DNA of 64,000 bases from the NCBI GenBank assembly GCA_902809985.1, contig CADDXC010000001.1:1674001-1738000 (forward strand). Direction: 5' to 3'. The stretch's first letter is position 1; each line of letters starts with the position of its first letter. This document shows positions 37,897 through 46,905 of this stretch, in pieces. The position numbers and the translations under genes are program-made. This DNA comes from Clostridiaceae bacterium BL-3 (GTDB taxonomy: Bacteria > Bacillota > Clostridia > Clostridiales > Clostridiaceae). The notes beneath the pieces were generated by a model. The model was not told the DNA's origin, did no database searches, and worked only from the letters and a program-made list of their open reading frames with translations.

Positions 37897-38484
37897 CTAT
37901 TTTATACCTCTTCCTAGATATCTTCGTATTTTGAAATTCCATTTTCCATAATCCTCACTGTACTCTTCCTTTACAATCTCCAGAAAATTATCAAGTACCC
38001 CCAATTTGCTCAATCCCTTCATAAGATGTCGGGGATAATCGCAATTCTTGGAATAATTATTTTTTGGATCTATCACCTTTATAGAAAAATCATCATTTAA
38101 ATATAAATCCTTGCACCTTACATCCAATTTGGTGAATCCTAATCTTTTAAATTCTTTTATGAGCTGAATTATATTTACTGCTATCTCCTTATTCAATCCA
38201 TTCTCCTTAATATAATAATCAAGCCTTTCTCCACTGATATAACTTCTCACAATATAGTAATCCCCGTGAAAATATACTTCAGGAAAATACTTGCTTTTAT
38301 TTGTTTTTTTCAATATATCGTACTCATTTTTACACACATATTTATTTTTAAATATTTTAATGACTTTATTATCTTCAAGTAAATAAACTATGCCATTATG
38401 ACCACAGCCAAGAAAATTTGCACCTCTTAGCATATTTTCAGCTATTTCATCCAGTTCAATATAATAACCATCTCTTTTGCCCAT
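37897..38484 (-). CDS. Small protein-kinase-like protein
   Basis: 195 residues with features of a minimal kinase fold: Gly-rich loop FLGCGHNGIVYL near 24, Lys in NKVIKIFKNK near 43, hinge YYIVRSYISGERLDYYI near 76-92, a catalytic-loop equivalent TKLDVRCKDLYLND near 118 and a DFG-like IDPKNN near 137. The HRD motif reads LDVR, so catalysis may be weak or absent. No membrane span. It is isolated between a chemoreceptor and an exporter. Similar short kinases (RIO/PqqD-adjacent or antibiotic-phosphotransferase-like) are common in clostridia, with no known substrate. Confidence 0.65.
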   Translation of the reverse strand: MGKRDGYYIELDEIAENMLRGANFLGCGHNGIVYLLEDNKVIKIFKNKYVCKNEYDILKKTNKSKYFPEVYFHGDYYIVRSYISGERLDYYIKENGLNKEIAVNIIQLIKEFKRLGFTKLDVRCKDLYLNDDFSIKVIDPKNNYSKNCDYPRHLMKGLSKLGVLDNFLEIVKEEYSEDYGKWNFKIRRYLGRGIK

Positions 38485-38555
38485 AAAACAAACCTCTCTA
38501 TAATTGCTATTATTATATTGTATGAACCTAAGTGCAATAATTTGATAATAACTTA

Positions 38556-38589
38556 ATAAAAAGCCAGAAAGTAAAGATCTTTCCAGCTT
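38556..38589 (-). terminator. Terminator after the DHA2 exporter
   Basis: Minus-strand AAGCTGGAAAG pairs with CTTTCTGGCTT (two G-U pairs), then TTTTTATT. Confidence 0.75.
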
Positions 38590-38610
38590 CCTTTTGTTAG
38601 ATTCAAATTT

Positions 38611-40062
38611 TTAATCACATTTTTTAAAATTCTTCGGTAAAAATAAAGAAAGGAGTAAAGATACCAAATTGAGTACAATAACACCTATAAAGACTGCGTA
38701 AAGACTTGAATTCAAAGATTCCTTTACAAGCTGCAAGGGCACTTTAATATGGCCAGCTGCATTGGAATACAGATTGTTTGAATCTATACCCGAAATGCCC
38801 ATATTGTTAAAATACCTCAGTATATTCAAATTAAATATGCTTCCAAATACACTTATTCCTATAGTTTGACCTAAATTACGCAAAAGTGAGTTGGATGCAG
38901 TGGCAGCACCTCTCATAAAATAACCCACAGAAGATTGTACTGCTATAGTGAGTGTAGTAAAATTTCCACCAAAACCAAACCCCAGAACAGATACGCACAG
39001 CATGACTAAAAACAGAGAGGAATCAATATTAAAGCCAGGCATCAGTACACTGCCCGCAAGTACTATAATTGAACATACCAAAATAATATATTTTTCTCTA
39101 TATTTTTCTATACATCTTGCCAAAAATATTGAAGATAAAAGCCATGTAAACGACATTGGTGACATACAGAGTCCTGAGATAGTTGCACCAAATCCCAGTA
39201 CATTTTGAATGTACAAGGGTACATAAACATCAATTGCCATTAATGAAGCAGATTCCAAAAAACTTACAATATTTGCAATAATATTGAGTCTTGTAAATAT
39301 TTCAAAGGGAACAATTGGCTCTTCTGATTTTTTCTCTTTAAAATAGAAAAGAATTAGAAAAATCAAAGACAATACTATGCATATCACAGATAAAATTATA
39401 TTTTCGTTCTTACCATATCCTCCTGCTAAAAATCCATATAAAAGAAATACAATGGCAGCTGTCAAAATTACAGCACCGGTATAATCAATTTTTCTCTTTC
39501 TCTTTTCAAAATTCTCCTGAAGATTTTTTTGAATAAGAGCTATTGATACTACACCAAATGGTATATTTATAAAAAATATCCAGTGCCAGGATAAGGTATC
39601 TATTAAAAATCCTCCAAAAAAAGGACCTATCAAACTAGCTATACCCCATACCGTACTCAGCCATCCTTGAACCTTCGCCCTTTCCGAAATTGAAAATACA
39701 TCTCCCACTATGGTATATGTAATCGTAAATATGGAACCTGCTCCAATTCCCTGCAGAGCTCTAAACATTATAAGTGAATATATATTCTGAGAAAGCCCAC
39801 ATAAAAAACTTCCCACTAAAAATATTGCTATTCCAGCTGTCAAGGTATTTTTTCTACCATACAGATCCGCCAGCTTACCATATATAGGGGTTGTTACAGC
39901 AGAGGTAAGCAGATAGCTGGAAAACACCCAGCTTATGAGCCCAAATCCGTTTAAATCTTCTATTATGGTGGGGACGGCAATAGTTACCACAGTCCCTTCT
40001 ACAGCTGCAAGAAACATGGCCACCATTGTTGCAATAATTATATTTCTCTTCATTGATTCCAT
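38611..40062 (-). CDS. MFS exporter, DHA2 (EmrB/QacA) family
   Basis: 483 residues, about 14 membrane spans. The family motif C-like PTIIEDLNGFGLISWVFSSYLL, motif A GKLADLYGRKNTL near 62 and LQGIGAGSIFTITYTIVGD near 98 are present. Such exporters expel lipophilic drugs, cations or metabolites using the proton gradient. ATG with AGGATTTAAT upstream. A TetR- or MarR-type regulator is not adjacent, so expression control is unclear. Terminators on both sides make it a single-gene unit. Confidence 0.92.
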   Translation of the reverse strand: MESMKRNIIIATMVAMFLAAVEGTVVTIAVPTIIEDLNGFGLISWVFSSYLLTSAVTTPIYGKLADLYGRKNTLTAGIAIFLVGSFLCGLSQNIYSLIMFRALQGIGAGSIFTITYTIVGDVFSISERAKVQGWLSTVWGIASLIGPFFGGFLIDTLSWHWIFFINIPFGVVSIALIQKNLQENFEKRKRKIDYTGAVILTAAIVFLLYGFLAGGYGKNENIILSVICIVLSLIFLILFYFKEKKSEEPIVPFEIFTRLNIIANIVSFLESASLMAIDVYVPLYIQNVLGFGATISGLCMSPMSFTWLLSSIFLARCIEKYREKYIILVCSIIVLAGSVLMPGFNIDSSLFLVMLCVSVLGFGFGGNFTTLTIAVQSSVGYFMRGAATASNSLLRNLGQTIGISVFGSIFNLNILRYFNNMGISGIDSNNLYSNAAGHIKVPLQLVKESLNSSLYAVFIGVIVLNLVSLLLSLFLPKNFKKCD

Positions 40063-40125
40063 ATTAAATCCTACTTTCTTTAATGAAGTGATTCTTAGGT
40101 TCAGATGGAGTTTGCTAATTCGGAT

Positions 40126-40158
40126 AAAAAAACTTCAGGTTTATACATTTACCTGAAG
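40126..40158 (-). terminator. Terminator after the YhcG-like gene
   Basis: Stem ACCTGAAG region: 8 bp (40151-40158 / 40133-40140) followed by T7 on the minus strand. Confidence 0.85.
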
Positions 40159-40185
40159 CCTGACATCAATATACTTGCTTGAAGA

Positions 40186-41358
40186 TTATATAAATTTCAA
40201 CCTCTCCCTAATTCCACAGCCTATTTTTTCTACTGTAGGCAGCATTTCCTGAAGCTGTGGCGGAATGTCTTCATTCAACCTATACTCTGCATCTTCAGGT
40301 TTTTCCATATCCTTAAAAGCATACTGTACAATTAATTTTTCATCATCCTTGCAGATAATTATGCCTATGGAACTGCCATCATTTTTACCTTTGACTGACT
40401 CATCCAATATGGAAAGATGAAAAGTTAAAATGCCCATATATTCAGGCTTAAATTTTCCAATTTTCAATTCAACTGCTATGTAGCATTTCAGCTTTAAATT
40501 ATAGAAAAGTAAGTCTATATAATAATCTCCTCCAGAAAATTCCACATGGTATCTGCTGCCAATTAATGCGAATCCAGAATTTAATCCTAAAAAAAATTCT
40601 ATTGTACACTTCATGAATTGTTCCTGAAAATATTCTCTTTTTCCCTCATCTAAATAACCCATGAAATCTATTAAATATTCATCCTTTAATATTAAAGAAT
40701 AATCCTTCACTTCATTTTTAGATGTTTGATCCACCTCTTCACTTGAAATTATATCTTTTATGAAAGGTGAATCGTTTATATTTTCCTTCTTATCATTATC
40801 GTCATTCTGGGAAAAGTTGTCCACTTTTGATGTAATAATATCTTTATTTTCAAAAATCTCTTCTTCTCCATCCTGTTTTTTCTCTTCATGAGTATCTTCT
40901 TCGTCATCTTCTGCCATACCACAGTGCAGATCTATTTCCTTAGCTAATCTTTCCATGGTCCAGCCTTTTTCTATAACCTCATTCATATACTCCATTCTTT
41001 TATCTGCATACCTTATCTTATCTATGAGAACTACGCTGCAAGACCAGCTTATCTTAGAGGCTATATTTTGTACAAGATTCTGAGACTCATACTCCACAGC
41101 AAAATTAAGCATATTTTTTAAATTTTTTTCTGAAAAACCTAAATTATTTGGAAATTGAGTTCTAAAATATTGAGCTGCAGTACTTATAAACTCATCTTCA
41201 CAATCTTCGTTTTGCCTCATTAAAATTAAATTTCCAATTTTCCAGTAAAGCATAAACATGTTCTTATTAATAGTCATCAGGGAGCTGTTTTTTGAAGAAA
41301 TCACATCATCCTTCAAATTTTCCAGTAAACTTTCTATATCCTTATGATATTCTATCAC
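40186..41358 (-). CDS. YhcG-like PDDEXK nuclease-domain protein (DUF1016)
   Basis: 390 residues from a GTG with GAGGTGATTTTACT upstream. The N-terminal 150 residues match the DUF1016 helical domain (MFMLYWKIGNLIL, YFRTQFPNNLGFSEKNLKNMLNF, ISWSCSVVLIDK). A strongly acidic, low-complexity linker covers about 155-225. The C-terminal PD-(D/E)xK nuclease follows (FALIGSRYHVEFSGGDYYIDLLFYN, YIAVELKIGKFKPEYMG). The order is as in E. coli YhcG, proposed to act on branched DNA or in defence-linked loci, but the linker is longer than usual. It is a single gene with no restriction-modification partner visible. Confidence 0.85.
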   Translation of the reverse strand: MIEYHKDIESLLENLKDDVISSKNSSLMTINKNMFMLYWKIGNLILMRQNEDCEDEFISTAAQYFRTQFPNNLGFSEKNLKNMLNFAVEYESQNLVQNIASKISWSCSVVLIDKIRYADKRMEYMNEVIEKGWTMERLAKEIDLHCGMAEDDEEDTHEEKKQDGEEEIFENKDIITSKVDNFSQNDDNDKKENINDSPFIKDIISSEEVDQTSKNEVKDYSLILKDEYLIDFMGYLDEGKREYFQEQFMKCTIEFFLGLNSGFALIGSRYHVEFSGGDYYIDLLFYNLKLKCYIAVELKIGKFKPEYMGILTFHLSILDESVKGKNDGSSIGIIICKDDEKLIVQYAFKDMEKPEDAEYRLNEDIPPQLQEMLPTVEKIGCGIRERLKFI

Positions 41359-41476
41359 AGTAAAATCACCTCAGGACTGGCATTATTTTATTTCTGATAA
41401 TTACATATTCTATTATACGGTAAAATATACAATATTTCTACAGGATTAAATCTATTTATTTTACATTTAGTTATTC

Positions 41477-42391
41477 TTATGAATCCTCGAAGTTGATACC
41501 TTTTACATATCTGTCTTCTCCTATTATAGTATTTTCAAATATTTCTCTGGCATTTTCCAAATACAGCTGTGGTTCAGGCATGGAAGGGCTGAAATGAGTA
41601 AGCCACAATTCCCCTACTTCTGCCCTTCTGGCAAGAAGTGCCGCTTCTGAAAATACCATGTGTTTATACCGAATGGCCTTCTCAATGCTTTCATCATCAC
41701 CGTACATCCCCTCACAAATAAACACATTAGAATATTGAATAAATTTCACCAGTTCTTCGACGGGCCTGGAATCCGTACAATAGGATATCTTTAGTCCCCT
41801 TCTCTTACGTCCAAGCACCATGTCTGGAGTGTATATATAGTCCTTATTCCTTACAACCTCCCCTTTTTGAAGTTTACTCCAAAATCTCCTGGGTATTTTA
41901 TTTTTAATAGCTTTTTCTCTGTCAAACTTTCTATTTCTAACTATATCTAAAGAATATGCAAGACAGGGTATACCGTGATCTACCGATAATATATTTATAT
42001 TAAAGTCTCCTATTTTTTTATAACAGCTGCCCTTTCCATAAAGTTCAATCAGATTCATTTTATACGGAAGCACGGGTGCTATAACCCTAAGTCCATTTAT
42101 CACTTTCAAAAGGCCCTCAGGTCCTATTATGCTAATGGGTTCCGTCCTTCCTGAATTAGCTATTGTAAGTAACAGCCCCGGCAATCCTGCTATATGATCT
42201 GCATGAAAATGTGTAAATAAAATAACATCTATATTCTTTATTTTCCACCCTAAAATTTTCAAGCTCAGCTGTGTACCTTCACCACAATCTATAAGAAGTT
42301 TTCTTCCCTTATAGGAAACTATCATTGAAGTAAGGTATCTGCCCGGGACCGGCATACTTCCTCCACATCCAAGTAAACATAAATCCAACAT
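41477..42391 (-). CDS. rnz: Ribonuclease Z (tRNA 3'-processing)
   Basis: 304 residues, metallo-beta-lactamase fold of the ElaC type. The metal site [12 protein letters not shown] lies near 62; further ligands are His in SVDHGIPC, Asp in ISYCTDSRP near 207 and His in LTHFSPS near 270; ICEGMYGD is typical. It cuts tRNA precursors after the discriminator base. ATG follows AAGGTAGGCTT. No operon partner. Confidence 0.93.
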   Translation of the reverse strand: MLDLCLLGCGGSMPVPGRYLTSMIVSYKGRKLLIDCGEGTQLSLKILGWKIKNIDVILFTHFHADHIAGLPGLLLTIANSGRTEPISIIGPEGLLKVINGLRVIAPVLPYKMNLIELYGKGSCYKKIGDFNINILSVDHGIPCLAYSLDIVRNRKFDREKAIKNKIPRRFWSKLQKGEVVRNKDYIYTPDMVLGRKRRGLKISYCTDSRPVEELVKFIQYSNVFICEGMYGDDESIEKAIRYKHMVFSEAALLARRAEVGELWLTHFSPSMPEPQLYLENAREIFENTIIGEDRYVKGINFEDS

Positions 42392-42469
42392 AAGCCTACC
42401 TTCTTCCTGAATTTAGTATATAACATAATAACATAAATTCAAATTAATTTCCCATATTCTTTAAATATT

Positions 42470-42504
42470 AATAACTGGCTTCTTTTTAACAGCAGCCAGT
42501 TATT
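42470..42504 (-). terminator. Terminator after the beta-lactamase-like gene
   Basis: 11-bp stem 42494-42504 / 42470-42480 with a 13-base loop; the trailing T-run is weak. Confidence 0.6.
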
Positions 42505-42514
42505 AGATTAAATC

Positions 42515-43291
42515 TTATTGTAGTGATATAAAATAATCATAAGCTATCCTGGAAATTCTTCCAATTGTCTTCCTTGCAAAATTATTGGTGACAGCATTCC
42601 AGGTAAGCCCGCAGAAAATATAATCCACATTAGGAAGATACACTATGCCCACATCATGGCTTATTCCATCCAAATCTCCCGTCTTGTGGGCAATAGTAGT
42701 TTCATCTGGAACATCAAGCCTCATAACACTATTATCCAGCTGATTTATCAATATGTCTTTCATCATAATACTGTAAGGTTCTCCAGACTTCTCACCTCTA
42801 TAGATGATTTCAAAAAATTTTACCATATCTGAGGCAGTTGTTTTATTTTCTCTTCCCTCTTTTCTAGCCAACGAATCCATCATTTTTCTCTGAAGCGTCG
42901 TATCTTTGATTTTTAAACTTTTGATATAATCATTTACATTATCCATGCCTGCAAGATCTATCAATATGTTTGCTGCAGTATTATCGCTTTGAATTATCAT
43001 CAAAGTTATTATATCCTTTAAAGTATAACTGCTGCCGCTTTCCAAAAGATTGAGTATGCTAAAAGGTACTTTTACATCATTTTCTACTGTTATTCTCTGC
43101 TTAAGTGAAAGTTTGCCCTCCTTAACTTGTTTAAATACTTCCATCATTATAGGTATTTTTATAAGGCTTGCAGAAGGTACAACCACTTTTTCATTATAGG
43201 CAGCTTTTTCTCCTGTCTTAAGATTTTCCACCATAAATGCACAATTCAATTTTTTAAAATCCATTGCACTTAGCATTTGTTCATACAGCAT
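42515..43291 (-). CDS. Class A beta-lactamase-like serine hydrolase
   Basis: 258 residues with SASLIKIP (SxxK) near 42, IQSDNTAAN (SDN) near 95, a Glu in the loop ARKEGRENKTTASDM near 135 and AHKTGDLDG (KTG) near 198. No signal peptide, unlike secreted beta-lactamases, so it probably acts in the cytoplasm or is a D-amino-peptidase/esterase relative. It starts three bases after the permease stop, the two sharing the sequence AGGAGGAATAA. In this operon with a dipeptide epimerase and amino-acid permease, peptide or lactam-like turnover during cell-wall recycling is plausible. Confidence 0.85.
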   Translation of the reverse strand: MLYEQMLSAMDFKKLNCAFMVENLKTGEKAAYNEKVVVPSASLIKIPIMMEVFKQVKEGKLSLKQRITVENDVKVPFSILNLLESGSSYTLKDIITLMIIQSDNTAANILIDLAGMDNVNDYIKSLKIKDTTLQRKMMDSLARKEGRENKTTASDMVKFFEIIYRGEKSGEPYSIMMKDILINQLDNSVMRLDVPDETTIAHKTGDLDGISHDVGIVYLPNVDYIFCGLTWNAVTNNFARKTIGRISRIAYDYFISLQ

Positions 43292-43294
43292 TCT

Positions 43295-44803
43295 TTATTC
43301 CTCCTGACTTTCTACTTTTTGTTTTGAAATTTTATTCTTTTTTTCATAATTGGAATACATTATAAATGCCACAATAGAGAAAAATATAGGGCCTACAGCC
43401 ATCCATATGGTGCTTTGCATATCACCTTGAAATGCCGGTGTAATTATGGTAAACAAATTTGCAAAACCTATAGTAAATACAACAATTATTTCCCAGATCA
43501 GAGATGATCTATGGCTCTTAAAAATTACAAAGGGCTTGTTGATTTCCTTTTTCCTTTTAAAAGGTACAAAAGCTCCTGCTATAAACATATAGGGAATTGT
43601 CAACGCCACATTTGTCATACTTACAACTATGTTAAAAAACTTGGATGCACCTTCCCCTCCAACTGTAAGCAGTCCTAAAAGCAAAACAACTATAATACAC
43701 TGTATCCACATTGCATTTTTGGGCATGTCATCTTTTATCTCAGTCATTTTTTCAGGGAACAGTCCTTTTGGAGTACCTTCTATTATCTGCTTAAGCGGGC
43801 CATACAACAGTGTTATAATGCTTCCCGTCAATGCCAGGAACATGGATAGGCCAACAAATCTTGCTACCCAGGCACCTAATGAAAGTGCTGCAGACTGACT
43901 TAAATTCAGACTGATACCAAGCTGATAACCCAAATTCTGCATTATGACATATGCAACATTGGCCAAATGAACATCTGGATTTGAAAGTACCTGTTTCCAG
44001 TTTGTAAAGATTCCACACATAAATATACCTATGGAATAGCCCAATGTTATTACTATCGCAGATATAATCATACCCTTTGAGAAATTTTTTTCGGGTTTTT
44101 CGGTCTGATCTACAAGCCCTGCTACAACTTCAATTCCTCCATAGGCAAATATGGCAAAAACTATAAAAGATAAAATTGAAAGAGTGCTGTGATATTTAGG
44201 ATTTGGAGATACTGTAAAACTAAGAGGTTGTGCAAGTTGTCCATGGTTTGCCGCAAGAACAATCAGAGCACCTATGATCAAGAGAACATTTAGAAGCATA
44301 ACTGCAGTACCTCCAACTGAAGTAACTTTTGAAATATTTTTCAGTCCCTTGGTAGCTATAAATGTCATGGTTACTATAAAAATAATACTGAAAATTCCTA
44401 TAACCTGAGTGGATTTAAGTCCCCAGAACCCCCATGTGGCTGTTATATCTCTGCCAAATATTAAATTTGAAAGTGGAATCCATATAAGCGAACACATATC
44501 AACTATAAGGACAACATATGAAGCATACCACATAAATGTTGCTTCAAAAGCGTATTTAGGTCCTACGGATCTATTCATCCAAGAGTAAATACCACCTCTT
44601 TCATTTTTAAAGGCAGAACCAAATTCGGCCATCATAAATGAATATGGAATAAAAAATGCTATTCCTGATATTATATACCATGGAATAGAAGAATACCCCA
44701 TGAGAAGAAATGCTCTGGGCATATTGGCAAAACCGAAAACCTCTGTAAAAATCATTAAAATCAGTGCTATAAGTGTCAATTTTTTTGAATTACTCGTAGC
44801 CAT
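43295..44803 (-). CDS. APC-superfamily amino-acid permease (YjeM/GadC-like)
   Basis: 502 residues, about 12-13 membrane spans. The N-terminus LTLIALILMIFTEVFGFANMPRAFLLMG and ERGGIYSWMNRSVGP near 75 mark the glutamate/GABA-exchanger-like group; YGGIEVVAGLVDQTEKPEKNFSKG lies near 228. ATG at 44803 follows GGGAGGGGAAAAA. It sits 40 bases below the dipeptide epimerase gene, and with that partner the substrate may be a dipeptide constituent such as L-Glu or L-Ala (inference). Confidence 0.88.
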   Translation of the reverse strand: MATSNSKKLTLIALILMIFTEVFGFANMPRAFLLMGYSSIPWYIISGIAFFIPYSFMMAEFGSAFKNERGGIYSWMNRSVGPKYAFEATFMWYASYVVLIVDMCSLIWIPLSNLIFGRDITATWGFWGLKSTQVIGIFSIIFIVTMTFIATKGLKNISKVTSVGGTAVMLLNVLLIIGALIVLAANHGQLAQPLSFTVSPNPKYHSTLSILSFIVFAIFAYGGIEVVAGLVDQTEKPEKNFSKGMIISAIVITLGYSIGIFMCGIFTNWKQVLSNPDVHLANVAYVIMQNLGYQLGISLNLSQSAALSLGAWVARFVGLSMFLALTGSIITLLYGPLKQIIEGTPKGLFPEKMTEIKDDMPKNAMWIQCIIVVLLLGLLTVGGEGASKFFNIVVSMTNVALTIPYMFIAGAFVPFKRKKEINKPFVIFKSHRSSLIWEIIVVFTIGFANLFTIITPAFQGDMQSTIWMAVGPIFFSIVAFIMYSNYEKKNKISKQKVESQEE

Positions 44804-44843
44804 TTTTTCCCCTCCCAAAATTTATTAAATATAATATTTTAAC

Positions 44844-45923
44844 CTATTTATAATTTATGGACTCTATGCCAAGTCCAGGTTTATCTGTAAGAGTTATCTT
44901 GCTTTCATTAAATACTGCCCCTCCACTTACAGGATCTTCACTGCATAAGACAGGGCCATCCAAATCAATCCTAGTTATGATACTTTTTGCACAGGCCAAA
45001 TGAACTGCAGCTGTCACACTTACTTTTGCCTCAAGCATGCATCCTATCATACATTCAACCCCATATATCTCCGCTAAAGAGCATATTTTCAGCGCATTGT
45101 ATATTCCACCTGTTTTCATAAGTTTTATATTTATCATATCCGCTGCCCTCTTCTGCAATATATTTAGAGCATCTCTTGGTGAAAACATGCTTTCATCTGC
45201 CAAAACCGGAATGGACACATTATCTGTGACGAATTTTAGCCCCTCGATATCCTGTGCTATAACAGGCTGTTCTACAAATTCAAGATCGAGCTCTGCATCT
45301 TCCATTTTTCTCAATACTTTTACAGCTTCCTTGGGTTTCCATCCCTGGTTTGCATCTATTCTAAGGTCAATATCATATCCTACAGCTTGTCTTATAGCTT
45401 TCATTCTTTCCAGATCTTTTTCAGAATTCTCTCCGACTTTTATTTTTAAGGTTTTGTATCCCCTTTTTACAGCATCCAAACTATCTTTTACCATTTTTTC
45501 AATATCGTTTACACTTATCGTTATATCTGTACTTATCTCTTTCCTAAATCCTCCCAAAAGTTTATACAACGGTGCTCTATACAGCTGCCCGTATAAATCG
45601 TAAAGAGCTATGTCCACTGCAGCTTTTGCACTGGTGTTTTTTATAATACACCCATTCAATTTCCGTATTACAGCTTCAAAGTTTTCTATATCCATACCTA
45701 CAATAGCTTTTTTTATGTGATCCTCTATGGCTCCCATTATAGCTCCAGCAGTATCACCGGTTATTACTCCTGTAGGCGGAGCCTCCCCAAAGCCTGTATT
45801 CCCCGTATCCGTATATATTTCAACTATAACATCTTCTACCTTTTCCACAGTGCGAAGTGCTGTTTTAAAGGGAGTTTTAAGTGGAACGGATATCTTTTTT
45901 ATTTTTAGATCTTGTATTTTCAT
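44844..45923 (-). CDS. Dipeptide epimerase (L-Ala-D/L-Glu type, enolase superfamily)
   Basis: 359 residues. The enolase-superfamily catalytic set is visible: KxK in TLKIKVGEN near 160, metal ligands in LRIDANQGW (Asp) near 191, FVEQPV (Glu) near 219, LADESM (Asp) near 243, and the second base Lys in INIKLMKTGG near 267. AAGGAGGTATTTTAA precedes the ATG. Family members interconvert L-Ala-D-Glu and L-Ala-L-Glu from murein; specificity varies and cannot be read here. First gene of a three-gene unit with a permease and a beta-lactamase-like protein. Confidence 0.92.
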   Translation of the reverse strand: MKIQDLKIKKISVPLKTPFKTALRTVEKVEDVIVEIYTDTGNTGFGEAPPTGVITGDTAGAIMGAIEDHIKKAIVGMDIENFEAVIRKLNGCIIKNTSAKAAVDIALYDLYGQLYRAPLYKLLGGFRKEISTDITISVNDIEKMVKDSLDAVKRGYKTLKIKVGENSEKDLERMKAIRQAVGYDIDLRIDANQGWKPKEAVKVLRKMEDAELDLEFVEQPVIAQDIEGLKFVTDNVSIPVLADESMFSPRDALNILQKRAADMINIKLMKTGGIYNALKICSLAEIYGVECMIGCMLEAKVSVTAAVHLACAKSIITRIDLDGPVLCSEDPVSGGAVFNESKITLTDKPGLGIESINYK

Positions 45924-45951
45924 TTAAAATACCTCCTTGAAATAATACAAA

Positions 45952-45991
45952 AAAGCCAGCAAAAGCACACATTGTTGCTTTTACTGGCTTT
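45952..45991 (-). terminator. Terminator after the DUF3870 gene
   Basis: 16-bp stem (45976-45991 / 45952-45967, one G-U pair) followed by T6 on the minus strand; it separates this gene from the epimerase operon. Confidence 0.85.
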
Positions 45992-46041
45992 CATTTACTT
46001 TAAAATAAGGATAACTCATTTACCATAAATAAAACAGTAAA

Positions 46042-46368
46042 TCAAAAATATCTTTTCTTCATTTCATTATATTTTTTGACTCCATCTTTGTAGGCTACAA
46101 TAATAGCCTTTTGAGAAGAGCCGTGATATCGCTTTATAACCTCTTCCTTCAACTTATCATCAAAGGTTTTAAGGCTTCTGCCCATCAAAAGGGATTTTAT
46201 AAATTCATCTGTAGTCCTCAGTGTAGAAGATGAACTCGAATCAATTATCCTATCTGTTTTTAAATCCACTACAAAACCTATATAAAATGAATTAAATCTG
46301 AGTGTAATGGCATTGTCGGTATTTGTTTTGGCATTGCCCACTACATATACCGTATTTTTCTCATACAT
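46042..46368 (-). CDS. DUF3870-domain protein
   Basis: 108 residues, recognised by YVVGNAKTNTDNAIT near 8, FYIGFVVDLKTDRIIDSSSSSTLRTTDEFIKSLLMG near 28-62 and the end RYHGSSQKAIIVAYKDGVKKYNE. The family is found across Firmicutes, often near amino-acid or peptide catabolism genes, with unknown function. GAGATGATTTC precedes the ATG. It lies upstream of the epimerase operon but is separated from it by a terminator. Confidence 0.8.
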   Translation of the reverse strand: MYEKNTVYVVGNAKTNTDNAITLRFNSFYIGFVVDLKTDRIIDSSSSSTLRTTDEFIKSLLMGRSLKTFDDKLKEEVIKRYHGSSQKAIIVAYKDGVKKYNEMKKRYF

Positions 46369-46480
46369 GAAATCATCTCAATTATGTAAGAATATAAATA
46401 ATTACTAATTATTATCCATATTATAGAATAAATATTGGGAAAAGTCAATTAACAATAAAATACAGATTAAAATATAAAAG

Positions 46481-46516
46481 GCAGTTATAAAATCTCCTAT
46501 ACAACTTTATAACTGC
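46481..46516 (-). terminator. Terminator after the small XRE regulator
   Basis: 11-bp stem 46506-46516 / 46481-46491, then CTTTTATATTTT on the minus strand. Confidence 0.8.
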
Positions 46517-46578
46517 TCTGTTTTCTTTGTTTAAATTTCTGAAAATATTCAAATAAATTTATGAGAAGTTTCTAGCCA

Positions 46579-46800
46579 TCATGCACTCAATATTAAGTCG
46601 TCAACCTTACAGCCAAGTACTTTTGCTATTACTGAAACTTTGTCAAGACTTGGATTTTTCTTATCTCCCCTCTCCAGTTCTTCTAAATAAGATTTTGAAA
46701 TTGAAGTTTCAAAACTGGTATCCTTAGTAAGATTTTGAATATCTAAGGTAGTATATCCTAAGCCTACCCTTATATCACGAATTTTTTTTCCGTTTAACAT
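46579..46800 (-). CDS. Small XRE-family helix-turn-helix regulator
   Basis: 73 residues forming one Cro/C1-type domain: GKKIRDIRVGLGYTTLDIQNLT, then SKSYLEELERGDKKNPSLDKVSVIAKVLGCKVDDLI. An insertion (KDTSFETSI) lengthens the loop between helices 2 and 3. AGGGGG precedes the ATG. It is a single-gene unit; its target is unknown. Confidence 0.85.
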   Translation of the reverse strand: MLNGKKIRDIRVGLGYTTLDIQNLTKDTSFETSISKSYLEELERGDKKNPSLDKVSVIAKVLGCKVDDLILSA

Positions 46801-46905
46801 AAGAAAACCCCCTATTTAATATTGACTTCTCTTTTTAAATTATATTCCTTTTTTATAAAAATTTACAGCGGGGTTTTGTTATTTAATTGTTAATTTGCTT
46901 CATAT

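Noticed and set aside
43791..44018. 75-residue minus-strand ORF inside the permease gene
   Set aside because: Same-strand alternative frame within a continuous membrane-protein gene; no start signal.
45037..45603. 188-residue plus-strand ORF opposite the dipeptide epimerase
   Set aside because: Antisense of conserved enolase-superfamily motifs; no ribosome site and atypical composition.
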